Assembly (NCBI GenBank): GCA_963680875.1
Contig: OY804589.1
Location: forward strand, 23,765,462-23,829,461
DNA length: 64,000 nt
Direction: 5' to 3'
From: Bathymodiolus brooksi
Lineage: Eukaryota; Mollusca; Bivalvia; Mytilida; Modiolidae
Below, in pieces: positions 34,976 through 46,112 of this stretch (position 1 is its first letter; every line of letters starts with the position of its first letter). The notes below the pieces were generated by a model. The model was not told the DNA's origin. It did no database searches and worked only from the letters and a program-made list of their open reading frames with translations. The position numbers and the translations under genes were made by a program.

Positions 34976-35215
34976 AGCCTACACCAAAATGTGACAAAGT
35001 GACATTCTGAAGGGTATAAAAATCGAAAATTATTTAGCAGTGACATTTAGTAAGCCAACTGAGGAAATACGTTGATGAACATTCCCGTTTGTAATCCTAA
35101 ATGCACTTAATGAACAGAAATAGCACACGTGTAAACAACGTGGATTACGAGAACAAAGGATTTATAAACTGTGGGTTATTAAGCATTCACCAGCGGTAGG
35201 ACGAATATTATATTA
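34976..35215 (+). other. untranslated leader of the LTR element
   Basis: Between the primer site and the MITE insertion. No open frame or repeat of note. Confidence 0.4.
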
Positions 35216-35601
35216 GGCCAAAAAAAAGAAATAGGTGTGTTTTACGATCGACTGACCGACCCTAAAATTTTACCGCCGACCCTAACATTTTTTATGCTAA
35301 AAAAAAAATAGATTGGCAAAATCTGGAAATTCGTCTCCGTTTCCGTGTTTGTTTCTGACTTCAACAATTTTCTTCATTTCCTTGTACATTTGATCGATGG
35401 TTGGAACCAAACACATTGTACTGTATGTCAAATAATTAATTATAAGCTGTAGTAAGAAAGAAACAAACAAGTTTGTGTGATTTTAGAGGAAGGAGCATAC
35501 TTGTAGGTTTCAAATAAAAAAAAAATAAAAAATAAAAACCCGACCTACCGACCCTAATTTTGAAGACCATGCAATCAGAAACACACATTTTTTTTTTGGC
35601 C
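35216..35601. mobile_element. PIF/Harbinger-like MITE with TTA duplication, copy 2
   Basis: The same family as 5131-5595 (GGCCAAAAAAAAG...GATCG, CCGACCCTAA, GGAAGGAGCATACTTGTAGG interior). TTA at 35213-35215 and 35602-35604. It inserted between the LTR and gag, so it is younger than the retroelement. Confidence 0.85.
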
Positions 35602-35814
35602 TTAACTCTTTTATTGCAAAGAACACAGCGAACTAACTTTCAATTAGTTCACACTACATTTGCATCGTTAATTAACTTTTATGTGATATCAGCAACATAG
35701 CTATAAGAGACCCTTACCGTACCTCATTAACTTAGCCGATAAGGCTTACTACACACAAGACCACACACGTGTTACTAGTCACATGATCTAAAAATAGCGA
35801 CCAGTAACTTTCCG

Positions 35815-36786
35815 ATGCCTGATAAGATGGAAATAAGGGGCAATCTCAGAGTAAATTGGAACTTTTTTCAATCACAATGGGAGAACTACGAAATAGCAAC
35901 ACAATTGAATGAGAAAGATGACACGATAAGAGTTGCATCGCTATTATCAATTATGGGAAAGGAATGCTTCAGAATTTATAAACATTTAGATATTACAAAA
36001 GAAGATAGAAAGAAAACTAAAACTATCTTAGAAGCAATGAAGAAACATTTTGAGCCGCAAGTCAACGTTATTTACGAGAGATACATTTTTAATACAACCG
36101 ATCAGGAATCAACAGAGGGCGTAGACCAATACGTCACAAAATTAAGACAACTAGCAGAATCGTGTGACTTCAGAACTCTTAATGACGAACTAATAAGGGA
36201 TAGGATTGTACTTGGTACAAAGGACAGTGCAGCAAGAGCGAGGATGTTGCGAGAGCCAAAATTAGATCTAAAGAAAGCAATAAATATGTGCAGATCTAGC
36301 GAAACAGCGGAGAAGCAACATAAGAAAATAGGAACTGATGAGTCGAAAGACGTTCATTTCAGTGCAAGGCTAGGCACAGAAGCTAAAAAGAAAACGCAGG
36401 AAGCTAAGCAAACGCAAGGAAGTGATAGGCAGAAATGCAAATATTGTGGAGGCAGTCATGCCAGGGAGAAATCTGCATGCCCAGCATATCAACAAAATTG
36501 CGGAAAGATGAATCACTTTGCAAGAGTTTGCAAAAAAAACGCAAGGAAACCGCATACATCTCACTACAGGGCAAAGCAGAAGCCACGCGCACATTTTGTT
36601 GACGATGACTCATATACCGAGGAATTTGACTCGTCTACTGATGAATCAGTTTGTCAGATTACTCACTGCATCGGAGCCGTGAAAACAAAAGGAAAGCAAT
36701 GGTTTATTCACTTGAATATGAGAATGGGAAGGTACCAAAACGATATAAAATACAGGATCAACATGCAATCTCATGAGCTTTTGTGA
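35815..36786 (+). pseudogene. Ty3/gypsy-type Gag with damaged zinc knuckles
   Basis: A 323-codon frame from ATG at 35815. The first part is a retrotransposon Gag capsid-like helical region (residues about 15-165, with WENYEIATQL near residue 24 and YERYIFNTTDQE near 86). Then comes a basic linker and a CCHC region at about residues 208-240: the first knuckle has CKYCGGSHAREKSACP. The second reads QQNCGKMNHFARVC, where the first cysteine and neighbouring residues of the usual CxxC are missing. Gag forms the particle that packages the element's RNA. The frame runs into a shifted remnant of the protease and stops at 36786. The flanks (PBS upstream, RT downstream) support the call. Confidence 0.9.
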
Positions 36787-37013
36787 ACTTTGCAGCATTG
36801 CCCAGAATGGGAATCCGAAAATGAAGATGAGCAACGCAAAGCTAAAACTGTACGATGAGTCAAATTAGAATCTATTGGAAAGGCAACGATATCGTGCACA
36901 AGGAATGGGAAAACCTACGACTTAGAATTTCAAATTGTCGATGTTGAGCACATCCGTTACTTTCAGCAGAAACATGTGAAAAGATAAACATTATTAAGCT
37001 TACTGATGACTCA
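36787..37013 (+). pseudogene. aspartic protease/linker remnant
   Basis: A reading frame different from gag, visible at about 36755-36865, retains wording such as NGNPKMKMSNAKLKLYDES, typical of the segment after the active site in this retroelement class. Frame changes and stops interrupt it, and no intact DTG/DSG active-site motif remains. Non-functional. Confidence 0.65.
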
Positions 37014-38782
37014 GTGCATATGATGAGTAACAAAACACTGACTCGTGAGCAGATTCTGAGAGAATACAACGACGTATTCACAGGCCTAGGATGCTTACCA
37101 GGAGAATATCATCTTGAAATAGATAAGTCAGTAAAACCCATACAGCATCAACCGCATAGGGTAGCAGCCCCTATGAAACAAGCAGTAAAGCAGAAAATAA
37201 GCGACCTCGAAAAGATGGGCATAATTACAAAAGTAACTGAACCAACGGAATGGATCAGCAGCATGGTTGTGGTGAAGAAACCAAACAAACTTAGGATATG
37301 CTTAGATCCTAAAGATCTCAACAAAGCATTGAAACGCTCGTATTACCCAATGCCGACAATTGATGAGATATTGCCATACCTCTCAAATGCTAAAGTGTTC
37401 TCCGTTCTCGATGCTAAAGACGGATTTTGGCAAATTAAGCTTGACAAAGAAAGTTGTATGCTCTCTAAGTTTTGGACACCGTTTGGAAGATACAGATGGC
37501 TCTGTATGCCATTTGGTATCAACACAGCTCCAGAAGAGTTTTAAAAGAGACAACACAAAGCGTTAAGTGGATTAAATGGAGTTGATGTAATCATCGATGA
37601 TATTCTGGTCTTCGGAAGTGGAGAGACAGAAGAAGAAGCTACGCAAGACCACGATGAAAACTTCGAAACTTACTGGATAGAGCTAGAAAAGTAAATCTCA
37701 AGCTCAACAAGAACAAGCTCAATCTTAGATGCAAAGAAGTGCCTTACATTGGACATCTGCTTACGAAGGATGGACTCAATCCAGACCCCAAAAAAGACAG
37801 AGCCATCCAAGATATGCCGAGACCTACCGATGTACAATCAGTACGATTCCTTGGATTTGTCAATTACCTGTCAAAGTTTCTACCGAAAATATCGGAGGTA
37901 TCTGAACCTCTATGACGTCTAGTGATCGAACAGAACAACATCTGGTCATGGCAGTCACAACAAGAAGACACGTTACAGAACATCAAGGAACTTGTCACAA
38001 ATTTCCCAATTCTTAAGTACTATGATGTCAATGAGGAAGTAACTATCCAGCGTGATGCTAGCGAGAAAGGACAAGGCGCAGCATTACTCCAGAATGGTCA
38101 GCCGGTGTGCTATGCATCGAAAATGATGACGGAAAGTCAACAACGTTATGCGCAAATTGAAAAAGAGTGTCTTGCTATCGTATTTGCCTGTGAAAGATTC
38201 GACCAATACATTTACGGAGGAGACAATATTACAATTCATTCTGATTATAAACCACTTGAAGCCATTTTTAAGAAACCACTACTATCCGCGCCAAAGAGAC
38301 TACAACGTATGTTATTAAGACTACAAAAGTACAACATTGATGTCATCTACAAGAAAGGAAGAGACCTGCACATTGCCGACTTTCTATCTAGAGCGGCTTT
38401 ACCGAACATACAAATTACAGCTGTTACGCCACAACATGAGATCTTTAAAATACAGCATGAAACGAGAGTATTCGATGACCTTGACAACATAAACTTTGCA
38501 GATTCTGTCAACATATCGGACAAAAGCTTACAAGCCATTAGGGAACACACAACAACTGATGAATCGCTACAAACATTAAGGACAAATATTCTAAATGGGT
38601 GGCCAGAAGAAAAAGACCGTGTACCAACAGTAATTAAGCAATATTGGCCATATCGTGACGAGCTTAGTGCACAAAATGGAGTTTTGTTCAAAGGAAATCG
38701 TATCGTCATACCGAAATCGCTACGTCACAAAATGAAGACGAGGGTTCATTCTAGTCACTTAGGGGTCGAATCTTGTTTATGA
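37014..38782 (+). pseudogene. reverse transcriptase and RNase H, broken
   Basis: Begins in the RT leader (LPGEYHLEIDKSVKP, about 37099). The fingers/palm follow with LRICLDPKDLNKAL (37290-37332), FSVLDAKDGFWQIKL and GRYRWLCMPFGINTAPEEF, then a TAA at 37542. The same frame continues to the catalytic IIDD block at about 37592. After a frame change near 37670 come the IGHLLTKDGL and FLGFVNYLSKFLP connection motifs, then a TGA at 37913-37915. RNase H follows (TIQRDASEKGQGAALLQ at about 38042, KECLAIVFACERF, HSDYKPLEAI) and then the integrase zinc-binding start (HSSHLGVESC), ending at a stop at 38780-38782. At least two stops and one frameshift make it dead. It resembles the Ty3/gypsy class often annotated K02A2.6-like in bivalves. 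Confidence 0.92.
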
Positions 38783-39864
38783 AAGGCTAGGGATACACTT
38801 TACTGGCCTTGTATGAACAGTGAAATTAAAGACTACATCCAACAATGTAGCACCTGCAATGAATATCAAGCTAAACAACAGAAAAAAAATGCTGATGACT
38901 ACATCCGATTCCAAATCTACCATGGAGCAAAGTTGCAATTGACCTATTATCGATCAAGGACAAGAACTATCAAATAACAGTCGATTTCTACTCTGACTTT
39001 TGGGAACTGGACGAACTTCGAACTTCTACATCTTCAGAAACTGTGATTAAGTGCTTGAAGAAGCATTTCAGTCGTCATGGAATACCAGATATTTGTCTTA
39101 CGGACAATGGTCCTCAGTTCGATATCAAGTCATTTGAACATTTCGCTAATGAGTGGGAATTTGAACATATTACAAGCTCACCACACTACAGTCAATCAAA
39201 TGGAAAAGCAGAGTCAGCCGTTAAAATCGCTAAGAAAATCTTGAAGAAAGCAAACCGAGACGGAAAGGATAATTGGAAAGCTATTCTTGACTGGAGAAAT
39301 ACACCAACCGTGGACATGAACAGTAGTCCCGTACAAAGGCTAATGTCGCGAAGAACTAGAACTCTGTTGCCGACAACCAAATCACATCTTACATCACGTG
39401 TTGCCGACAATGTCAAAGAGAAAATCGAACACAAAAGACAGAAAGCGAAATATTACTACGACAAGACCGGCAAGGAACTTCAGAAATTAGACATTGGAGA
39501 CGTGCGCGCGAGACCAATAATCAGATCAGAAAAATGGAAACTGGGAGAGACTATTGACATTGTAAATTCGAGATCCTACATTGTTGATGTTAATGGGACG
39601 TTGTACCGCCGTAATCGCAGAGACTTACGTAAGACAAAGGAACAAATTCAAAAAGACTTATGTGAACCATCATTTGAGGATGATCAGTCGGATATGGACA
39701 CTCATGAGCCAACTATTGAAACAAACAAAGAGACTGTTAGTTCACCATCGCATAAACAAAGTGCTAAACCGGACGTTCCAACAAGGAGAAGTACAAGGAC
39801 AACGAAAATACCGAGCAAATTCAATACTCGATATCCAGGATATATTTTATATTTCGGGATTTAA
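38783..39864 (+). pseudogene. integrase core and C-terminal tail, frameshifted
   Basis: The HHCC finger continues (CSTCNEYQAK, about 38849) into a part with frame changes at about 38880-39040, where VDFYSDFWELDEL carries the first catalytic acidic region. An open frame from 39043 to 39864 holds ICLTDNGPQFD (second acidic residue, about 39100) and SPHYSQSNGKAESAVK (third). The C-terminal domain (KAKYYYDKTGKELQKLDIGD, YRRNRRDLRKT) and an acidic-basic tail follow. The protein end at 39864 is abrupt, and no polypurine tract plus 3' LTR follows, so the element is 3' truncated or its LTR is lost. Confidence 0.9.
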
Positions 39865-39914
39865 AAAAAATTAAATTCCACAGAATTCTGGTTTATGTTT
39901 TCCTGTTTCAACCG

Positions 39915-40065
39915 GAATGGGATCCCGGCTTCAGACAGTTATCCTGAATGGGATCCCAGTTTCAGATATTTATCCCGAACAGGATCCTGACTTCAAACGC
40001 TTATCCCGGCTTATCCCACCAATTTCACTGGGATTTCATCCCGATGGGATCCCGTTTTCATTTTC
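39915..40065. repeat. about 31-bp repeat around ATGGGATCCCGG
   Basis: Four degenerate copies of AATGGGATCCCGGCTTCAGA with TTATCC. The core GGGATCCC is a palindrome. Directly downstream of the retroelement remnant. Confidence 0.75.
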
Positions 40066-40361
40066 TCTTGGGGTATGGTGTGATTACATAGTTACAAAAT
40101 AAAGATCAATTTTTATTTTGAACTATGATAATTTTTACAGTTATGGAGTTATGCCATTTGAAAATATGCAAAATTTCTAAAATATTGATTTACGAGAATT
40201 TTATTAGTTTCATTTGACACAAATGTTTATTCTTTTATGTAAAAATTTACGAATAACAATCAAATTAAGGTCAAATTGGATTTTGACGAGGATGATGTTT
40301 TGGAGTTATGCCTCTTAAATATGTACAAAATGTTCTTTAATTCTCAGACTTATTAAAGTTT

Positions 40362-40634
40362 TAGTGTTAGGGTTAGGGTTATGGTGTTTAACACCACTTT
40401 CAACAATATTTCAGTTATATATCATAGCAGTCAGTTTTATTGGTGGAGGAAACCGAAGTACCAGGAGAAAACGACCAACCTGTCACAAGTCACTGACAAT
40501 TTTTAGCACATAATGTTGTATCGAGTACACCTCGCCTGAGCTGGATTCGAACTCACAATGTTGGTGGTGATAGACACTTGATTGCATAGGTAGTTATATA
40601 TCCATCTACCATATGATCATAACCACGACAGCCT
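40362..40634 (-). repeat. SINE-A, minus strand, telomere-like tail
   Basis: Starts (own 3' end) with TGTTAGGGTTAGGGTTATGG, that is a CCATAACCCTAACCCTAACA tail, followed by a full SINE-A in reverse to CATAACCACGACAGCC. Confidence 0.85.
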
Positions 40635-40978
40635 CTATTAATGTTTTAAAAAGTACCTTGCAGCCATATCTTATGTTATGTATAATTTACATATTATTAA
40701 TAATTTATGTATGTATAAATATATGATATGATTACTTATAATAACAAAACATATGTCATTTTTTTATTTTGAACAATGTGTTAACTGTTCTGGAGTTATG
40801 CCTCTTCAAAATGTACAAAATGTCAATAGTCACAGACTTCTTAATGTTTTTGATAGTACGTACCTTGCAGCCATACTAAAATTCTGTTAACAGCTGATAC
40901 ATGAAACAATTAGATTTCTAAATACAATATAATGAAATTCCACCTTTGGTAAATATCCTGGAAGACCTATTTGTTTTA
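40635..40978. other. AT-rich spacer, local repetition
   Basis: GGAGTTATGCCTCTTCAAAATGT-type words recur (40145, 40301, 40791), indicating an old roughly 160-bp or longer repeat. No coding. Confidence 0.45.
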
Positions 40979-41221
40979 GGGCCGTCATGATCGTGATCGT
41001 ATGATAATTTGATTTACAACTACCTGTGCAGTCAGTGCCAATCACCACTAACGTTGTGAATTCGAACCCCGCTCAGGCAAGGTGTATTTGATACAACATT
41101 ATTTGATAAAGTTTTGTCAGTGACTTGTTGCAGGTTGGTGGTTTCCTCGGTGTACTCTGGTTTCCTCCACCAATAAAACTGACAAATATAGCTGAAATAT
41201 TGTTGAAAGCCCTAACCCTAT
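40979..41221 (+). repeat. SINE-A copy with CCCTAACCCTA end
   Basis: GGCCGTCATGATCGTGATCG start. The 3' end is shortened to GAAATATTGTTGAAAGCC and then CTAACCCTA. Confidence 0.85.
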
Positions 41222-41277
41222 TGGTTTTGGAAAGAAGTATGTAGCAATACTATATAGAGAGGCTGACTTATCACGCT

Positions 41278-41770
41278 CTAACTTAAGAACCTCTTGGCCA
41301 ATTCACTTCAAATTTCACAGAGTTATTGGAATTGATGGTTTTACGGTCTCTATACTTTATGGTGAAATTTCGAATTTTCATTCCAGAGTTATGGGACTTA
41401 TTCATCAAATTGTAGGTGATTTTTCGTATGTCGTGCTGTAAATTGAGAACCCCTTGGCCAATTCACTTCAAACTTCGCATAGTTATTGGAATTGATAGTC
41501 TTATGGTCTGTATACTTTTTGGTGAAATTTCAATTTTTCATTCCAGAGTTATGGGACTTTATTCATCAAATTATAGGCGATTTTTCGTATGTCGCGCTGT
41601 AAATTGAGAATCTCTTGGCCAATTCACTTCAAACTTCGCACAGTCATTGGAATTGAGTCCTACGGTCTGTATACTTTTTGGTGAAATTTCGATTTTTCAT
41701 TCCAGAGTTATGGGAAAGAAAGTCTTTACAAATATTGTATGAATGTTGACGACGGGCGTATCATGCGCTC
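41278..41770 (+). repeat. 160-bp tandem unit, three copies
   Basis: CTTGGCCAATTCACTTCAAA recurs at about 41294, 41453 and 41614, with GGTCT(C)TATACTTTATGGTG and TTCATTCCAGAGTTATGGGA in each. It is followed by TGACGACGGGCGTATCATGC, an ending I associate with dispersed bivalve repeats. Confidence 0.88.
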
Positions 41771-41799
41771 TTGGCGCAGCTGTTTATTTTAGATTTTCC

Positions 41800-42129
41800 T
41801 ACAGATCTCATTTTCAAGTGGGAGGTGATAATTCTAAAGTAGAAGGGGGATCCTGCAATACCAGTATGCAAAGCAAAGCCATATTATACTTTCACTTTGA
41901 CATTTTCATTTTGGAAAACAAAGTAGGGGGGGAAAATACAATTAGACAGGCAATTTGCCCGGTGTCTGGTTGCTGTGGAATGCCCTGAGATCTAACTGAA
42001 AATGGCGTACTCTAGAGTTAAAAACTCAACATAACAAAGATTGACAGTGGATGTCACGATGAGCAGAAAATTAATGTTAGATTACGATACATGACTTACA
42101 AATATGGGGGAACATCTGTTAGTTCTACT
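41800..42129. other. dispersed repeat pieces
   Basis: 41810-41930 matches about 1850-2100. A 110-bp segment (AACATAACAAAGATTGACAG...ACATCTGTTAGTT) at 42018-42127 is repeated at 42517-42626, with the SINE-A sequences in between. Confidence 0.65.
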
Positions 42130-42398
42130 GGGGCCGTCTTGGTCGTGATCGTATGGTAGTTGGATTTACAACTACCTATGCAATCAGTGCCTATCACCAC
42201 TGATGTTGTGAGTTCGAATCTCTATCAGGGCGAGGTGTACAACATTATGTGATAAAGTTTGTCAGTGCCTTGCGACAGGTCAGAGGTTTTCCCCGGGTAC
42301 TCCTGTTTCCTCCTCCAATAAAACTGACCGCCATGATGCAATTGAAATATTGTTGAAAGTGGCATTAAACACCATAACCCTAACCCTAACCTTATTAG
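42130..42398 (+). repeat. SINE-A copy with CCATAACCCTAACCCTAACC tail
   Basis: Full-length, GGGGCCGTCTTGGTCGTGAT start. The tail is the clearest telomere-like one in the window. A second partial SINE-A 3' half follows at 42411-42508. Confidence 0.88.
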
Positions 42399-42917
42399 TT
42401 TTGGAAAGAAGTACACTGTGGTTTTCGCCGGGTTCTCCGGTTTCCACCATCAATAAAACTGACCGCCAACTGAAATATTGTTGAAAGTAGCGTTAAGCAC
42501 CATCAAGCAAACATAAAAACTTAACATAACAAAGATTGACAGTGGATCTCACGATGAGAAGAAAATTAATGTTGGATTAAGGTACTTGACTTACAAATCT
42601 GGGGAAACATCTGTTAGTTTTACTGGTTTTTTACTGGTTTTGAAAAAAAAAAAAAAAAATAAAATAAATAGATCAAAATTTTATGTAATGCTGGTCTTTG
42701 TAGTGTTTTGTTACACAAACCTGTGAAATCGTGACTTAGATGATTTTGCCATTTGCTTTAAAGAGTGGGAAGCACCTGCCTGATTAATAGTTTGGCTGTA
42801 ATATATGAGTTACCTAATCAGTTTACATACTCTTCTCACCTGTCTCTAGTTATCTTCAATTAACTGTAAAATATATTGATTTTAGGTAAGGTACATGTAG
42901 GAAGAGAGACATGCAAA

Positions 42918-43556
42918 AAAAAATCGTTACACTTAATTTTTTTTTTTTATAAATTTCTCATATAAAATCACTTTTTTTACAGAAAAAAATATTTAACTGA
43001 CGTAAAAAAATATTTGTCGCACTATTTTTTTTAAAGTTTTTTTTTTTATTAATGTCTCATATAAAATCATGCTTTTACAACAACAAAAATTAAATTGACG
43101 CAAAAAAATATTCGTCGCACTATTATTATTTTTTTTTTTTATGTATAAATTTCTCATATAAAATCATGCGTTTACAGCAAAAAAAATTATACTGATGCAA
43201 AAAACTATTCGTCACATTATTTTTTATTTTATTTTATAAATTTCTCATATAAATCACTCTTTTACAACAACAAAAATTATCCTGACGCAAAAAAAATATT
43301 CATAACACTATTTATAGTATTTTTTTTTTTAATTAATGTTTCGTATAAAATCGTGTTTTTACAGCAAAATTGTTTTATCCTGATGCCAAAAAAATATTCC
43401 TTTCATTTTTTTTTAATATCTCATATAAAATCATGCTTGTACAACAAAAAATTATCCTGAACCAAAAAAATATTTGTCACACTATTTTTGTTTGTTTTTG
43501 TAAATGTCTCATATAAAATCACGCTTTTACAACAAAACAATTATCTTGACGTCAGT
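42918..43556. repeat. about 90-bp tandem repeat, seven copies
   Basis: TCTCATATAAAATCATGCTT recurs about every 85-98 bp (42957 to 43507), with TTATCCTGACGCAAAAAAATA and TTCGTCACACTATTTTTT between. T-runs vary in length. Confidence 0.9.
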
Positions 43557-43719
43557 TATTGTCAGATTTTGATAAAATTTGTACAGTATTAATAAAAACA
43601 GAATTAAATGTCGTTTTATGTACCGGTAGTAATTTAGAAATTTCAATAATTTTTTTTAAAGCACAGTTTTTAAATATTCAAGATTTGAACACAAATTACT
43701 ATCACTATATTGTGTTTTT

Positions 43720-43812
43720 GACATTGAAAATTCAAATTTTTGTGTTTTTAACTTTCAAAATTCAAATTTTTGTGTTTTTACTTGACTTTCAAAATTCAAA
43801 TTTTTGTGTTTA
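43720..43812. repeat. about 30-bp repeat, three copies
   Basis: AAAATTCAAATTTTTGTGTT is present three times in a row with ACTTTC spacers. Confidence 0.85.
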
Positions 43813-43849
43813 ACTCGTGAGAATCTAAATTTCTTCTATCATAATACTA

Positions 43850-44726
43850 CAGTCAAACCTGTCTATAGTGGTCACCTGGGGGAGATTGACAAAATGACCA
43901 CTATATATACAGGTGACCGTTATGTATAAGGGTTTAATTATTCGACGAAATATTGTAAATAATTTTTTTTTAATTGCATGTTATGTTTTGCTTTTTATTT
44001 TGTTCCTGTATTATGTTGCTCTTGTTTACATTTATTGTTGATGAAATGTTCTTAATATGATATAACACAACGTTGACGTTTTCTTCAACTGGGAACATTA
44101 TTTTCAAAATCTCACGTTTTCTTTTAAGAATGTTCATTATCTGGGTATGACCAACACCCATCTCCTCGGCCACAGCCTAACAATTTTTCCCACCATCACA
44201 AAGATTTATCGCTTTCACTTTGTGGTCTAATTTCGAAACTTTCCTAATTACGGATGTTGATGATTTTTGACATGATGCACTAGATACATAATACGATGTT
44301 TTCGATATTTTTGGTGAGTGAATTTCTACTCTCATTGTAATGAATAAAAATCTCAAATAACCCCCGGGTATATACTATCCTATTAGTAATTTACTATTCA
44401 GGAAATGTATACTGTAGATCCTACGTTTGTTTATTTAATTAATAAAATTAATCAATATATTTTGTAACACCTTAGCATTTTTAGTACATTTGAGAAAAAT
44501 ACAGGTCTTCCGAAATCACTTCCAGTGTTATTTAAAACAATTAATTAACCGTTATTCAAAGGATTTATGCTGAAAATTACTAATAAATGATGGCCGCTGT
44601 CCACATTGAACAGGTGACTACTATATCGAATTAAAATATATAGTAAAATGCACCGGGAGAGCACAAAAGTGACCGTTATGAGCAGGTGACCATTATACAA
44701 AGGTGACCGTTACGGCAGTTTGACTG
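43850..44726 (-). mobile_element. Tigger/pogo element, internally deleted
   Basis: Left end CAGTCAAACCTGTCTATAGT, right end (inward) CAGTCAAACTGCCGTAACGG. TA at 43848-43849 and 44727-44728. Subterminal repeats of GGTGACC(G/A)TTAT and AGTGGTCACC are present. It is 877 bp and still carries the start of a pogo-type transposase on the minus strand. Confidence 0.92.
43970..44335 (-). pseudogene. Tigger/pogo transposase N-terminal remnant
   Basis: Starts ATG at 44335. About 70 residues then match the psq/CENP-B-type helix-turn-helix: LDHKVKAINLCDGGKNC, then a TAG (codon 53), then AVAEEMGVGHTQIMNILKRK and REIL, followed by degenerate sequence to a stop at 43970. In active elements this domain binds the terminal repeats. 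The second DNA-binding helix set and the DDE domain are deleted. It is the only coding trace in the element. Confidence 0.88.
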
Positions 44727-44915
44727 TATTCTGAAATTGTAGGATAAAACTGTATTTAATTCTGTTTTTGTTTATAATCAAAATCTAAGAAGAATTGGTT
44801 TTGGAATAATTTTTTTGAAAATTTTAAATGGAATAATATATAGCAAGCAAATTACAGTTGTGAACACTGGTACTCTTTACACATCCCTGTTCATGTACAT
44901 ATCCTTGTATTTTGA

Positions 44916-45172
44916 GGGGCTATTGTGGTCGTAATTGTATGGTAGTTGGATTTACAACTGCCAATGCAATCAGTGCCTATCACCACTAAAGTTGTGAGTT
45001 CGGATCCCGCTCATGGAGAGGTGTACTCGATATAACATTAAGTGATAAAGTTTGTCAGTGACTTGCTACAGGTCGATGGTTTTCTCAAGGAACTCCGGTT
45101 TCCTCCACCAATAAAACTGACTGCCACGATATAACTGAAATATTGTTGAAAGTGGCGTTAAACACCATAAAC
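44916..45172 (+). repeat. SINE-A copy
   Basis: GGGGCTATTGTGGTCGTAAT start, GTGAGTTCGGATCCCGCTCA, tail GTGGCGTTAAACACCATAAA. A near-consensus copy. Confidence 0.9.
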
Positions 45173-45198
45173 CAATTCAAACCCCTTGTATTTTAATA

Positions 45199-45453
45199 CA
45201 GTAGTGCTCGTCTTATAAGGCCACTCCTTCTGTAATGAATAAGTGGCATAATATGAGGAGTGGCCTCTCTTAAGGAGGGAAATGTAGTGTATTGTCATTA
45301 GTCTCCCTCTTATACAGTCACCCCTTCTGTACTGATTCAGTGGCCTTATAAGAGGGTGACCTGACTCTAGAGAGGACAATTTAATAATATTTTACTCTCA
45401 CTAAATTTGGCCTTTGCTGAAAGTGACCTTATAAGAAGGGGGCTGCTGTACTG
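45199..45453. mobile_element. TA-type MITE, TTATAAGG family, compact copy
   Basis: Left CAGTAGTGCTCGTCTTATAA, right CTTATAAGAAGGGGGCTGCT then GTACTG, with TA outside both. It is 255 bp. It contains single or double versions of the GTGGCCTTATAAGAGGGTGA segment that is amplified at 2558-3376. Confidence 0.8.
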
Positions 45454-45478
45454 TATAATTTGTTTTATAGCTATCATT

Positions 45479-45722
45479 TATTATACCCTCGCCAACGAAG
45501 TTGCGAAGGAATAAAGTAACGCTATTGTCCGTCTGTCCTTCCGTAACATCCTTGTGAACACTCTAGAATCAACATCCTTCAATGGATTTTGACCAAACTT
45601 GGTACATACTTAGTCCTTAAGAAAATCTGGAACCTTATTGATTTTCAAGGTCAAAGGTCAAGGTCACTGGGTCAAATTTTTAGGCCAGGGGATATGCCAC
45701 GTTTTGCATTGCCCTTGTTTAA
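45479..45722 (+). repeat. dispersed bivalve repeat (TTATACCC...CCCTTGTTT)
   Basis: TTATACCCTCGCCAACGAAG, GTCCGTCTGTCCTTCCG, AAGGTCAAAGGTCAAGGTCA, GGATATGCCACG. I recall this as a widespread bivalve repeat. Possibly another helentron-type family. Confidence 0.7.
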
Positions 45723-46112
45723 GACTGTGAAACTAGTTTTACAGATTTGAAGTGTTAGGGTTAGAGTTGAAAGGTTAGGGTCACATTAAATACGATACAA
45801 CTGAAATATTGTTGAAACTGGCATTCAACTCCCATCACCTTTAATTAGAATCTGATAGCTGTAGGCCAATTAAACAGGGCCCAAACGGCCCAAGACTACT
45901 GAAATTTGACCTGGACCCCTGAAACTTTTTAGATAGTAGTCCAGCTGGCTACTGAATTTTTGAATATTTCATATGCAATGGAAGTTGCTGGACGTCAAGA
46001 TTTTTTGCTGGGCTAGTTTAAAATTTGTTATTTTAGGGAGCCCAGTTAGCAACTGCAGCAAATATGCTAAGTTTTGTCCTTGCATTATACTCTGAGGATT
46101 ATACAGGTTGAT
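45723..46112. other. SINE-A scrap and low-complexity sequence
   Basis: 45755-45835 has AGTGTTAGGGTTAGAG and ACTGAAATATTGTTGAAACT, a scrambled SINE-A end. The rest, with AACAGGGCCCAAACGGCCC, may be a broken CAGGG-ended element but no partner end is found. Confidence 0.45.
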
